DNA from: Brevipalpus yothersi
Lineage: Eukaryota > Arthropoda > Arachnida > Trombidiformes > Tenuipalpidae
DNA: 64,000 nt
NCBI GenBank assembly: GCA_003956705.1
Contig: QZCP01000829.1
Coordinates: 130,012-194,011, forward strand
Reading direction: 5' to 3'
Made by a program: the position numbers and the translations under genes. The notes beneath the pieces are model-generated. The model worked only from the letters and a program-made list of their open reading frames with translations, was not told where the DNA came from and searched no databases. This document shows positions 33,264 through 46,672 of this stretch, piece by piece (positions within the stretch are counted from its first letter, which is position 1; each line of letters starts with the position of its first letter).

Positions 33264-33884
33264 ATGATGACCGCTCTGGAATCGAATCAATTCACCGACG
33301 TTGACTTTAATTCATCCTCTACTGACTGTTCTACATCAGCAGCTGAACATCTCACACCGAGAGGTGATTCAAGAGATGAATACAATTCAGAGGAAGAAAA
33401 GCCTACACCACCAATGGAAAAGCCTCAACCTAGTCGACATGCTAGTGAATGGCGATTGGAGGTCACCAAAAAGACAACCAATCAATCAGGTAAGTTTATT
33501 CACTTTCACTCTAGGGCCTGAAGTGTACTATCCTCTGCTTATTCAAGTATCACAACTATTCACTTCTTATTCTCTTTCTCTTCCACCCCTACCACAGTTG
33601 TCATTGGATCCGATGAAGAATCAGTCCCAATAACAAATGTTGATACTCAACCACACGTTCAATGTCCAATCGATGATCGTCACATTGAAAGTAAACGTTC
33701 ACCCCATAGCATTCTTGATCTTTTTGGCTTACGATCTCTCTACACTCAAATTTGTCGCAAGTTTACTCTCCCCGTACTATACGCCTATCCTAAATATACT
33801 GTCGATTCATCTGATTCCGAAGAAGAAGAAGAAGAAGAAGAAGAGCAGGAATCAGAATCAGAATCGGATGTTGATCAATTATAA
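33264..33884 (+). CDS. Unknown acidic protein, 170 residues
   Basis: Two exons, 33264-33489 and 33598-33884, joined by CAG|GTAAGT and CCACAG with matching phase 1. The protein starts MMTALESNQFTDVDFNSSST and has a Ser/Pro/Glu-rich disordered first half. A short central block follows with HSILDLFGLRSLYTQICRKF, which looks like one amphipathic helix. The tail is highly acidic (eight Glu in a row, then Ser/Glu alternation). I do not recognise the family. The acidic tail suggests a nuclear or chaperone-like protein, but that is only a guess. It lies 325 bp after CHMP1 on the same strand with its own ATG. Confidence 0.6.
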
Positions 33885-34298
33885 TCGAGTGAATACAAAT
33901 GAATATATTCATCTAAGCATATGTAATTTGTCAATTATTCAAATTTTATGGAATCTTTCTGTCTCTCAAATCGCTTTTGTCGAAATCAGATTCGCTGACT
34001 TTGAGATTCAAAGTTTGAATGTGAATGCATTATTTTTGCTCTTCAAATTTGGCGCTCATATAGGTGTATAGAGGTCAGCACAATCGTTTGATCTGAATTC
34101 AAAGGGACGCCATCTTGATTCTTGCCCCCTTCACACAGAGAGAAGCTCTTTTGAGTCCATTTTTGCAAGAGTCCCCTTTCACATCTTCACACTATCTTCC
34201 GGTTCCAATTTTTCCACTATTTAATTGATTTTTGATCATATTAGTAACGTAATTAACTTATACTTGGGTGAAAGTGTCTTCACTAGTGATTGGTAGAC

Positions 34299-34404
34299 AT
34301 GTCGGAATCAAATGAGGTATGTTATAGTGGCCGGCTTTTTGGCTCTTACAATTTGAACACTTTTTTTTGTTCGGTCCTCCCTGTCAGCTTACTCTCTTTG
34401 CCTT

Positions 34405-34439
<35 letters not shown>

Positions 34440-36781
34440 TTTCTGCCTTTGAGTGCATTCCTTGATTGGCTTATGTATTATCTATTCTGGAGCCCTTCTC
34501 TTTCTCTCTGTTTGAGCTTTTTTTTCGGTAATTTTGCATTATCATTTGATGGCAATATATTTTTCTCCATTTGCACCAGAATCAGGCCATGGCTCAAGTG
34601 AAAATGGAAAATAATGAGCAAAATAATTCAGTGACCAACATGGATCACGAAGATGAGAAACCTAATGACAATTGTGATGGCAGTCAAGACCAGCAGAATC
34701 ATGATAATGTCAATAATGGAGATGAGTCCAGTGAAGAACCTGAGCAATTTAGGAAGCTTTTTATTGGTGGCTTAGATTATAAGACCACTGAAGAAACATT
34801 AAGGAGCCATTTTGAAACATGGGGTGAAATAGTAGATTGTGTAGTGATGAGAGATCCACAAACTAAGCGATCGCGCGGGTTTGGTTTTATAACCTATAGT
34901 AAGGCAACTATGGTTGATGAAGCTCAAAAAGCTCGACCACACAAAGTTGATGGTCGTGAAGTGGAGCCAAAGCGAGCTGTCCCAAGAGAGGTTTGTTATC
35001 ATTTCATCAAAATATTTAAACATTTATCTAAATTAGATGAGTGAGAAAATTCTGATATCAAATATTCGGTCTATGAATAGGATTCTGGAAAGCCAGAAGC
35101 CCAGGCAACCGTGAAGAAAGTCTTCCTAGGCGGTCTCAAGGAAGACGTTGAAGAGAATGATCTCCGAGATTATTTTAAAGACTTTGGCAATATTGTCAAT
35201 ATTAATATCGTCACTGAGAAAGACACAGGCAAAAAGAGAGGTTTCGCCTTCGTTGAATTTGATGACTATGATCCAGTCGACAAGATAATCCGTAAGTTAT
35301 CCCCCACCTTGCTTCCAAATTCGTTTTTCATCTCTTTTATACTTTTCTGCAGTTCGACGACACCATGTCATTAAAGGCAAAAGAACAGAAGTGAAGAAAG
35401 CACTCTCCAAACAAGAAATGGGTAATCTCAAGAGAAAGCAAGACGGCAGAATCAATAATTCTCGTGGCGGCGGTGGACCACGAAATCCACCAGTTTGGCA
35501 ATCAGGTCTAGGCGGGTATGGAAGTGGTTTTGGTGGTGTTGGCTATGGTAATCAAGGAGGATGTAAGTATAAATTTTGACAGTTCCTATAGTTCAAAAAA
35601 ATAGACTAAGTTTTTTCTGCTGAACCTATTGCAACTTGCTTTACTTGTCTTCTCTCGATGAGTTCTCTAATCTCAACATGTGAACTATTGTCTCAGATAA
35701 ACTCATTTATCCAAATCTTTTCTCTCATTGAGACACTCTTTTTTCACATGCGTAACCAACTTTTATTCAACTCCGGTGTCATGATAAGTTCTTAAAATGT
35801 CCAGATCATGATCCCACTCCCTTCACTATTAAACTTTTACCTTCATGAAACACCCTACCTTAACGAAAATTTTTCTACTTCGTAGACGGCGGATCTTTCG
35901 GTGGCGGCTATGGATCTGGCTATGGTGCTCAAGGAGGTAATTGGAATCAGGGAGGAGGCTATGGTTAGTACCATTTTCAGTCTTCCTCTTCTTCTCTTCT
36001 TCTCTATCTCTTTCATTTCTTTCTACGTGTGCTGGTGTTTTGCTGTGTCCTCTTGCTAAGCCTTGTTGATTCATTATAGTGCCAGTTTGTTAGGTAGTTG
36101 TCGAGGTTCCCAATCATATTGTGTGTGTGAATGCATTAGGAATTAGAGTATCAGATATTTTAGAATGACTTTATCTCTTAAATTAGGCGGCGGCGGTGGC
36201 TGGGCCAGTGATTACTCTGGAGGTTATGGAAGTGGTTACAACAGCGGCAGTAGTGGTGGCCCAGTGAGAGGAGGTGGTTATTCGCATCGAGGAAGTGGCC
36301 CATATGGAGGTATGATTGAACTCGTAACTATGAAAAAAAATTACTTTAACCCTAAAAAGAAGGAGAAAACCAAGATTTCCTTGTAATTACCACAATCCCT
36401 TTATCAAATCTATTTAGCTTCTTAGCTGGTTTGGTAACTCATCTCTCACCACCCTCACTTATTCATAAGCGCACAATCATTTATTATTTTTAATTTGTGG
36501 CCCATCGTCCACCACCATAACTTGATGTTCTAATCTATTTTATCTGACAATCTCCGAGATTCTTTCCCATAGTCTAGATTTTGATGAATTATCAAGCGAG
36601 AGGAGGTGATTTCACAAGCACATCGAAACTCGATATTCTCTTTCTCTCTAGTTTAGACCAAACATCATTCATCTATTTATCAAGTATCAGCTTAATTAAA
36701 ATCTATGTTACTCATTACGCAGGAGGATATGGTAGCAGCAGTGGAGGAAACTATGGAGGAGGAGGCTACGGCAGGAGATAA
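34299..36781 (+). CDS. hnRNP A/B-type RNA-binding protein
   Basis: Seven exons (34299-34316, 34580-34990, 35081-35291, 35353-35562, 35886-35963, 36187-36309, 36723-36781) encode 369 residues. All junctions keep frame. RRM1 has RNP2 KLFIGGL and RNP1 RGFGFITY. RRM2 has RNP2 KVFLGGL and RNP1 RGFAFVEF. The C-terminal third is a Gly/Tyr/Ser-rich low-complexity domain that ends GGGYGRR. Two RRMs plus a Gly-rich tail define the hnRNP A1/A2 group (Drosophila Hrb87F/Hrb98DE), nuclear proteins in splicing and mRNA export. The Gly-rich tail is split over three small exons (78, 123 and 59 bp). Skipping the 78- or 123-bp exon would keep frame, so tail-length isoforms are likely. Confidence 0.93.
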
Positions 36782-39700
36782 TTGTAAAATGAGAAATATT
36801 AATTTAGACATCTCTCTGGGTAGGCTACGTTTAATGTCCTTTCTTATTATTCATTCTATATATCATACACAATCAATATATCTTTGTATTTAATGCTTTT
36901 GAATCGAATGATTTTGATAATTAGGTTATAGCGAGGAAAAATCTTGCTTGCCATGTCTCTGGGTAGAATTGACATCATCCAATCAATGGTGCGATCTTGA
37001 ATGAGAAAAGATTTTCTTTCAGCTTCCTAATTTCCCAAAATCTTCGAGTCGACTTTGTATAAACATTTTTGAGTCTTGGAGGAAGGTACTTCAATAGGAA
37101 AATGGTACGCGGATTAGGAGGCAAAAATTTTCGAGGCCTCTTGGGTTTCCAAGTGTCTTGGCGAAATTCTCTCTCCTCATTCTCTTCTATTTTCTTCAAT
37201 TTCTTTTCCTCCCATCTTTTTACCCAACCCTTTTGGCTCACCACCTTGATGAGTATCACGTACCCGTCCCATCATCATCGCTCTATGTCCCCCTATCATT
37301 TTGAGTGAAGAGCACAATCGTGATCTACAACGCTTATCGGAAATGGCCCCTATCAAAGCCTTTTCTTAACGTTTGCGACTGAGCGAGTGCTACACTGACC
37401 ATAAAAATTTCATCGATAACTCGCTTTAAATTTAAGTTTAGCCTCAATTATTTATCCTAATCTCAAAGTTACCTTAGAAGCAATACCTTTCCTTTCCAAA
37501 TGACATCAAAAATTTGTTTGAACAAACTGAAATATATTTCTTGTGTTGAAATGATCGATATTCGTCATTAAGCGAAACATACATGTAAGCAAACAATATA
37601 TTATAATGTATTTACCATTGATTTGCTCTTTCAGGAATCAACAGAAACAAACAAAACAAAAAACAATTTCCCACTCAAAGGAAAGGTCAGATGAGGTTCA
37701 GACAGGAGCAGACATTATGAAACACTGAAGAGACCTAAGAGAATAAGGGAAGAAAGGAGGTGGAGAAGGTCATCTTCATACTCACATACTCATTATGAAA
37801 GTCCCAATATTTCCTCTATATATCTACTCATATCAAGTTAAGCCCTCCTCACCGATCAGCACTATGGTCAGCAGCCGCAGATATCCGCAAACACATTCGC
37901 ACGCACCTACCACAAAAATCCGCTCATCAGAGTTATTGATCAAATCGCTTGGTTCTTGATAACTTAATTCGTTCTTATGCTCGAGAGAAAATGACCAACA
38001 TTTGAAAATCCCATTATATCGTTAGGAGCATATTCGCTTATGAGAAAATACATTGTCGAATCAGTTACCGCATTAGATAATAATAATCATGGCGGAAACA
38101 GGTCTCATGTGTTGATCACTTAGGCCACGAATGATCCATTGATAGAAAAATTTCATCTCAGATATGTGTATTTCAAAAATATGTACGAAAATCATGAATC
38201 TATTTCAGCAAGCGAAAGATTGATACATTGAATCATGAAGCAAAAAATAATCGATAAGCTGTCAATTGTTTTTAGATGTTGCTTGTGTTAGAATTAACTC
38301 ATTCTTGATAAGTTATGAGCTTCTTCTCCATAGCCCAAAATTCATTACCTTGACCATCCACCTACCCCTCTCTTATCTTCCTTCCCCTTCCCTTCTCTCT
38401 CCACTAGAGCCTCATCAGTATCTTTCTCTTTCTCTTTCTCTCTCTCTTTCACACAAACATTATTTCCCATCGTCTCAATAAAAATCACTAAAACTTTACA
38501 TTACCTTATCAATCGATCTAAAACAAACTCTCCCAATTTGCCTTCCAATCGAAGGAGTATCAGTATACGTTCCGTTGAACGATCAATTTATTTTCCTCTG
38601 TCATATGTTTGTTTCATCGTATCAGCTCTTTTTTCCTTTTCTATTTTTTCTCAACCTCGTGAAATTTTCCTTGAAGAACCTATTCTCACTGACTTGACTC
38701 GATTTATTAGTATCAAAATCTTCCCTCTTCCTCTTTTATCCTTACAAATTTTCTCCCTTTTACCGGCTCGAAGAAAATATTTTCTCTCTCCAAACCAAAA
38801 GCGCATTCTTTCAGCTTGACCGCTTCTATGCTGAGGAGAGACATGAGCCCAGTCAATTAAACCGGTTGAGTTTTGAGGTGCTCCAGTTTTCATGCATTGT
38901 CTTTTGAAAACAATGCATTACTACTGAGGTGCCATTGAAACATTTGAATTAAAATTATTATTAGAATAAGAATAAGAAACAAGTAGTTGAGAAGATTTTT
39001 CCACTCTAAACCATTTTTGTCTTTGAATCTTTGAATTTTTCTTCTCTTTCTCCAATCGAGAGAGAACAGTTTTTATTTCGTTTGTTTTCTTCTTTCTGTG
39101 ATTATCTTCCAGAATGGACAATGGATCCAATCCATTTGATCCCACCAAAAGTCCATACTCCTTCTCTCTTCACACACCTTAATATTCGTATCGCTCTTCA
39201 TACCCACAGACTCATCCAAGCCATGAATCATTTTTGTATCGGTTCCGTTTTTAGTAAAACTATTGATATCATTGATGGTAAAAAACATCTTCACTCTGAA
39301 TACTTTACAAGTAAAAACCTGTCATTTCATCCATCAGCCTCTGCAACATCAACATCTCAGCAATTGTATTTAAATGTATTAATTAACCTTAACTCATTAA
39401 AACATGGGTGTTTTTTGCATCCTTTTCAAATCATCATCGAACAAAGGAAAAGTTTTCTTAACCTCAAGTCATACTTAATTTTATCTTGCAAAGAAAAAGA
39501 ATCTCTATGTAACATTTTGTGTGCAATCACATTCCCCTGGAAATCTTGTAACTTACTACCACCGAGTTCAATTCCCATGAAAACCTACGCCAAAATCATC
39601 CAACAGGAGCAACATCTCTGGAAAATATTTGGCCACGAACATGGAATTTTTTCGTCTCTCTTTCCAGATCCTAGAAAATCTTGGAATCAAGGACCTCCAA

Positions 39701-41086
39701 CGCAATATATTTGCTACAAGATTGAAACATTCACGGTCATTTGTCACTTTCTTTCTCTCTTACATCTCTCTCTCTCCTCTACAGCCCATCAAATTTTATC
39801 CTCAAAAATGATGTATTTAATTTTCCATACGTGCTTGCAATTGATTTGGGATGAAAAAATGCCTGTCTCTATTTCAAATTAACGATGAAAAAACCATCAA
39901 CTTTGTCACCTACAAGACGAATCTTCTATTCGAACTTTCTTCATCTTCATCTTCATCTTCATCCAAAAAATCTTAATAGCAACTAAATCACTTTCGTTCT
40001 CTCTCTCTCTCTCTCCACCTCTAATCCTGTTCTCCCTCTTCCAAGCGCACTTGATGTTGTCGCTCCTACTTTTTCTCTCTCTCTCTCACTCAATCTATTC
40101 CTTCACGAATATTCCATGAACTGTCACCATGAGTCATATCATCATGAGAGCAGTAAACTGATTTTATTTTATCGAAGGCGGTTACAAGAACGCGCTATTC
40201 ACTGGCTTCACTTCAGATGTAATGATGATGAAACAAGCTGCTTGTAAGGTGCTGCCTCTGGTGTATGTTTGGTCGGTATACAAGGAAAATTGAGTCCAAT
40301 GTTGTTATGAGAATAAGTTTAGGTGCATGACTTGACGAGAATCGAGAATCGAGAGAATAACATAACATACATAATATACTTACATGTTCGAACTTTATTC
40401 GCTACTTTTTTGAACAACTTTCGTGTGTATCTCTCTGTTTCTCTCTGTATTTTTGTGTTCGGTCGCAAAAGTGTCATTTTGGCAAAACATTTGTTTGACA
40501 GTGGTTGAAAATATTTCAGTGTATACACACGTATCATTATTATTATTATCATTATTATTGCAAAATTTTTGACATATCCAATATATCCAATATAATATAC
40601 TCACCCCACACAATCACGCCATACCATATCCTTGTGAGTGAACGTTTACATGTGGAATTGAATTGTGTGTGTTTGTGTGTGTGCATGTGTTATGTATTGG
40701 ATGTCCATGCGAATCAATTCAATTCATCCCTACAATTGATTGACTGATTGACTGAAACAAAAACGTGTCCCCCATTCATATTCTCACTCTCTCTTCTCTT
40801 CTACAATTGGCTTTCCCCATCAACATAAACCAATCAGCTTTCAGATTATCCCTTCAACGGATCTTCATCATTAGAAGCGGTGGTGTGATTAAAGCGGACA
40901 TTTTTGTTTTTTTTGTATCACTTTTTTCCACTGAAAATTGTAACACCACCACTAATTACACCTACTAGTACCTACACCTTAGTGTGTGTTGACACTGTTG
41001 TTCATTCTCTCTCTGTGTGAGTGTGAGTGTGTTTAGGTGTGTGTGTGTGTGGGTCAGTGGATCATTGAGTACACTTGGTCATCATC
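36782..41086. other. Stretch between hnRNP and the CNC factor
   Basis: The left part should be the hnRNP 3' UTR, and the right part the upstream or 5' UTR region of the CNC gene, with (GT)n near 40980-41055. From 38300 on, the plus strand is pyrimidine-rich. A 254-codon ATG-started open frame at 39121-39882 is listed separately. A trinucleotide ATT-type run sits at 40535-40560. Confidence 0.5.
39121..39882 (+). CDS. Single-exon open frame of unknown status, 253 residues
   Basis: An ATG-started frame (MDPIHLIPPKVHTPSLFTHL) is open for 254 codons in AT-rich DNA. The protein is rich in Leu, Ser, His and Ile with no recognised motif. An overlapping short frame starts at 39114. The strand is pyrimidine-rich, which lowers the number of chance stop codons, and similar shorter open frames lie in the CNC introns on the same strand. 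It may be an orphan gene or only a compositional effect. Confidence 0.25.
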   Translation: MDPIHLIPPKVHTPSLFTHLNIRIALHTHRLIQAMNHFCIGSVFSKTIDIIDGKKHLHSEYFTSKNLSFHPSASATSTSQQLYLNVLINLNSLKHGCFLHPFQIIIEQRKSFLNLKSYLILSCKEKESLCNILCAITFPWKSCNLLPPSSIPMKTYAKIIQQEQHLWKIFGHEHGIFSSLFPDPRKSWNQGPPTQYICYKIETFTVICHFLSLLHLSLSSTAHQILSSKMMYLIFHTCLQLIWDEKMPVSISN

Positions 41087-41546
41087 ATGACTGGTCAACG
41101 AAATTTTTCTGGTAATAACGTCATACTTAACTTGTCATCAAAGTATCCGAGTATAACTCCTTTCAATGATAGTGATCGGGAAGAGAAGAAGAAGAAAAAC
41201 AATCGAAAAAAGCTTGGATGGATACAATTCATAACATGTACTTTTGTATTCTATCACACGTTTTCTCCACAACCACCGCCGATAACAACACACCAAAGTT
41301 TGTTGCACCAGGACTTGAACGATAGTCTAATAGATGAAATCATTAATCTACCATCGCCAAGTCTGGACCCGTTGCTGTCTTCCATTGCGGAATCGACTGA
41401 AGATGATGATTCATTATTCGGCGATCTTGAGCGAATAATTTTGACATCAGATGAAAGTACCTTCTCGCCACCAAGTGTGAGTATGAGATTTCTCTCCTCT
41501 TTTCTCTTTTTTTCATCTCTAATGTGCTCTGATATTTTCCTCCTCA

Positions 41547-41604
<58 letters not shown>

Positions 41605-41755
41605 TTCTCTTTTGCCTGTTACTCACTTGATAGTTTTGAATGATTTCATGCAGTAGAAACATATTTGGTTACTATATACTTTAGCAATTGCCGTACTTAC
41701 GTGCCCTCTCTCTCTTTCTCTCTCTCTCTTTTTCTCTCTCTCTCTTGGCTATAGG

Positions 41756-41817
<62 letters not shown>

Positions 41818-42785
41818 CAATGGCTTTGCTAGGGATTGCCAATCGAGAGTATTGAGAGTATTGAAGATTGAGAAAACGCTAGAAACAAAAGTGGGAATGT
41901 GGGAGGGAGAGAGAAGGTGAGAGAATGTTGTTTCAAATTAAAGCTTACTTAGTTAGCAGAAATTTGTAAATAGGCGGGCATAAAATGAAGTGACTTCCTG
42001 TACTTGCTAAGTGTAAAGAATTGGTAATTCATAAGGATGAACATGCTTCCATTCAAGTACACCAGAGCGTGAAAGAAAAATGTCCAAAAAGCTAATAGGC
42101 CTCCCTGTCTACATAAGTTGAACCTCTTGAATTCAAATATTGGCTCAAATCAATACCACTAATAATATAAAGGTTCTTACGGCACGTTCCCTTCGCAAGA
42201 AATAAATGCACGCGTTCCCAACGAACCAAACGAATTTCTTTTTACACAAGTAAAATCAATATTCCCCTTTAATTTTTACCTTCCTCTTTTTTCGTGGTTT
42301 CCTTTTGCCTTCCTCTCTACTCATACACACTCACACATAGTATTTGGGGTGGCCTGAGTGATATCGTCCGCTCGACGGCTGCCAATAGTGCAATACACTA
42401 CTACTACTACTACTACTACGACCACTGCTACCATTAGCTACCGTTGATGAAGCCACCAGAAGAGAGTATTATTCTCGACCTGTAGTCTCTTTTTCGCCCC
42501 ATGGCTACCTGAGAATAGTAGTAGTGTATCCTCCTCCGATCAGGATCGTGTTATTGAATTAAATCATGGAATCGTTGTTTCGGCTCCCTATTGGGGCAAA
42601 AAATAACTATGCCCGTCAACAAATAGGAAGGCTGGGGAAGAGAGAGAGAAACAGAAAGAGAATAGAGTGAAATTGAGTGGGGGATAAAACCAATGAATTC
42701 ATTATCCTTCTTTCTCTTTCCATCATTTCTATACCTTATAGCACCTACCAATATTTTCTATCCCCATTCGACTGCTAGCATTTTT

Positions 42786-42852
<67 letters not shown>

Positions 42853-45800
42853 ACTACTCCCAGCTCTCAGGTCCATCGTCGCTGTTAGTTCGATCATTGT
42901 GAGAGCAAATTGGCTTCTATTTCATTTTTTGCCACATTGCTTAACGTGTATCTTATGATTACTTCCTTGCATCCCATGTTTGTATTGGTATTGATGTTCA
43001 TTTGCTAATCTATCATTCCATAATGTCCAGCGATGCTTGGTTAAATGTGTTCTCATCAAACACGTGTTGATGAGCGTCATTTGTCATCAGATTTATCTCA
43101 TCATCACCTCTTGTTGAAGAATTTTGGGACATTCCGTTCTAAAGAAACTTTCCATACATACAATCCGTTTGCCTGTCTTTTGAGAAGATTTTTTTTACTC
43201 TCTCATTATTTCATCGCCCACCTTCTACACTTCTCCTCAAACTTATCTCACACACTCAGCCTCTCTCAGTCAAATAACCCCAATCGATTCCAAACACCTT
43301 ATGAAAATTTCCACGGATTACAACGCTTCTCATTTATTGAACAGTATTCTCACGCTCATCATGTCAATTTTGTGGTTGGTTTACTACTTGTTGAACCCTT
43401 TTACTCTAAGAAAATCCCAGGCCCTTCTTCTTCTTAAACGAGGTGAACGATGAGAAGAAATGGATGATAATCGATCCAGCATGTTGTCCCACTACGCTTG
43501 TCATTAAGAAATGACCAGCACCTCTACTTGCTGTCCAGTTCTGATCATCAGAAGAGGCCTATCTGTTTCTTCCTCTCTACCTTTCCCTCTCTCTCTTTTA
43601 CCTTCTCATTTGCCCTCTGTTTTTCCTATTCCATCGTTTTTCTTCCTCAAAAAATTTTGACTCCCTCCTCTGGCTCCGTCTTTAGATCAAATACTACGCT
43701 AACCAAAAGTGAGGTCATTTTCGTTCAATTCCTCATATTCATTGATACCTGACTAAGTGTTGGTTAGACTGTACCGTGATTACTGCTACTCATTCTCTTT
43801 TGCGATTCATCTTGCATTTCCATATCGTTCACCTCTACACCATCACACATTGCCTGGATTATCTCTTCCTCTGTTTTTCTAATGATTATCGATTAATGTG
43901 TTGTTTTTTGCGCTTATTAATCTGGATTATAGACAAACTTATCAACTGCTCTCTTGCGAGAGAATCGGAACGTTATCGTGTAAAGAATGCATCAGACTGC
44001 GTCGTCCTATATTTCCCTCCAAGAATACGCTTGTTTAGAGCGTGTACCCCCTGTAAGTTTCACATATTTGATGAGTTAGGATCATTAATCATACTTTTTG
44101 TAAGATTGTTGGATCAATCCTATAAAAACTTTTTTTTCTGAGGTTATCCACAAAACTTAACATACTCTTTTTTCTATATTCTTTCCGCCACCATAATCGG
44201 CTTTCTACTTACCCTTTTCATTACGTGAGAGCCTCTATTGTTATAACTGCTCTGCTTCTCACTCCATTCTATAGAACTAGTCAGTACGGGATATCTTACA
44301 TCTGCCCTATTCCATACTTACTCTCAAGGCTTGTAATCACATCCTATCAACAGTTCCAATTTTCGTTATGAATCACCAGCCTTCCATTCTCTCTGCCCAA
44401 AAATTCTACCAATAAATGATTTTATCTCGATTCTCTTCCCTTTGTATTTCAAACAAGATGTCTGAATCTTTCCAGAGATCATGTTACATAACGGAATATT
44501 TCGTCGATCATCTTGTCATCATTATTTCTGTTCATCATCTCTCTCTCTCTTTCTCTCTTTCTCTCTCCTTGATCTTTGTGTGTTTCTTTGAGGTCAAAGA
44601 TCTCTACGATCTAGAAGAAGATCATTGCACTTGCTCAGGCCTTGCTCCTATGAGATTGCATATTAGAGGAACGGAGATCATAGCACATGGTCAATCGAAT
44701 CTATTCAATAAAAAAGAATATCTTTCTCTGTATTAATCATGAATCTATTTTGATCATACATATAGGATACTACTGATTCGCCCTATGATGATGCATGGAG
44801 CTGTAATCTAAATCATGTTGCCTTGTTACCAGCTACACCAGTGTCTCAAAGTGGTGCCTCTTCTTTTGACTCTTCGTTCTCAAATTACTACTCTTTGTCT
44901 GGTCCAAATCATTGTTATTTAAACACTACCCTACCTAACGAATTGAACGGAGCTGAATTCAATCTACAAAACCCTTCTGTTGGGCCAGCCTCGCTCGTTT
45001 CTGCCACCTCTTCTTGTTCGCCTGGCGAATCATCTGCGGCAATTCCTGGAGCTGCGGCCAATATTTATGGATACAATCAATACTGTGGGCCTAACTCCGT
45101 CAATGGAAACGGCTACTACCTTCCAGAAAATAATCTTGGTACCGATATTGCTTGCGATCAAGACCAGTGTCAAAGTGCCTTCGTTGAGCAATCTGCATCA
45201 GGTGAGCTTTCAATTCTATCTATAGGACAGATTTCTCCGTGTATGGGTCAGGGTTGCTCTGGAATGATGAAACACTCGAACGAAAATTACTCCCAACGAT
45301 GTTAATTTTTCCCCTCTTGACTCGATTGATGTACCCTACTGAATTCAGATTTTTTTTCGTCCTATTTTCTGCTTGATTTCTCTACGCTTATGATTCATTT
45401 CCAGAGAGACTGTTATGTTTCTCATTATTTTGAATTATAGGTTGGAGCATGATTAAATGATCTCTTTATTTTTCTAATTTTCTCAACCAATCTTCCATCC
45501 ATTGTAAAATATTTCTCTTTCGAAGATTTTCCTCGTTCATTTTCTCCATCTTCCTCTCCTTTTCTCTCTCCCTGTAATAATGTCCCTGACTGGTCTATGA
45601 TTAATTCATGAAGTCTCATCGGAATAATGAGTTGCTGACATAATTTTCGTTACCCTCATCATGTCATCTCGATTACGATTATGAAAGAAGTGAACAATCT
45701 TTGCCGCAAATCGAGCGGCAATTCAGTATTTGGTTTTAATTTCATAAATAATCGATTCCAGTCTCTAGTTGTAAAAAAAGGAAAACTCCGAAAATACTTG

Positions 45801-46672
45801 ATGAACATTAATTTAACATTCTTACCACAGATCTTAATGGAGCTATCTGGAGCAATTGTAGCAATGGCCCCGAGTATATTAACGGTTCTGCAGCTGCAAT
45901 CGGTGGAAGTGTTGCATATAGTGGTGAAAGCTTCACAGTTAGTGATAGTGTGGACAGTTACTCTAGCAATGTATCTATAAATCAGCCACCCAACTCAGTG
46001 GTTCAACATAATCACACCTACTCTCAGTTGGAAGGACCATCCAATGGTAATCTTGACGGTATCAGCTTGACGAATAATGGGCCTGGCCTTCATCATCATC
46101 GGCTTTTAGCAAGTTTATCTTCGGCATCATCTCACCGATTGCACCACCTTCATCATCATTATCCATCCTCATCGCGAGGCTCTAAATCGAGTGATCACAA
46201 AAGCAGCTTCAGTGATACATCCGATGATGATCACGCTAGTTCCAGAGATGAAAAACGAGCTAAAGCTTTGAACATCCCGATTTCTCCGGAAGATATAATC
46301 AATTTACCGATCGATGAGTTCAATGAGCGATTAGCCAAGTACGAACTTAGTGAAGCACAATTGTCCTTGATCAGAGATATCCGACGACGAGGTAAGAACA
46401 AAGTTGCCGCTCAAAACTGTCGTCGTCGTAAGATGGATCAGATTCTTGATCTTCAAACCGAAGTCGATCGTCTTTACTCTCAAAAGAAAGCTTATGAACT
46501 TCAGCAAGAACAATTATTGGCTTTAAGACATTTGGCTCAAGAAAAGTACACAAAATTATATCATTTCATATTTGGCCCCTCTGGTAATGCTCCAGTTGCA
46601 ACATACGAAGGTCTTGATGAATATTCTCAACCCCAAATAATGGTCTCACAAAATTCATCAACTACCGACTAG
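41087..46672 (+). CDS. cnc: CNC-family bZIP transcription factor (NRF/cnc)
   Basis: Visible coding exons 41087-41476, 44766-45201 and 45831-46672 join in frame (phases 0 and 1) to give 555 residues. The C-terminus has the CNC domain (PIDEFNERLAKYELSEAQLS), a basic region (RRRGKNKVAAQNCRRRKMDQ) and a leucine-zipper region. NRF/cnc factors pair with small Maf proteins and activate oxidative-stress and proteasome genes. Near the N-terminus a hydrophobic segment (LGWIQFITCTFVFYH) follows a basic run, as in the ER-anchored NRF1 branch. No KEAP1-binding ETGE motif is visible in these exons. The first intron is 3.3 kb and packed with CT/GA tracts. Extra alternative exons within it cannot be excluded. 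AATAAA at 47066-47071 fits the 3' end. Confidence 0.88.
41702..41814 (+). repeat. CT tract followed by GA tract, inverted microsatellite pair
   Basis: A CT-rich tract at about 41704-41745 is followed after about 11 nt by an uninterrupted GA tract to about 41814, all inside the first CNC intron. The two arms are complementary and could pair as a long hairpin in the pre-mRNA. Confidence 0.8.
42789..42850 (+). repeat. (CT)n microsatellite in the CNC intron
   Basis: About 60 bp of uninterrupted CT. A (CTA)n run lies at about 42398-42420 in the same intron. Confidence 0.95.

Noticed and set aside
42398..42420. (CTA)n run considered as a coding repeat
   Set aside because: It lies in an intron with no open exon around it, so it is a simple microsatellite.
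43045..44141. Several 80-130 codon frames in the CNC intron
   Set aside because: They mostly lack ATG starts, match the pyrimidine bias of the strand and have no motifs.
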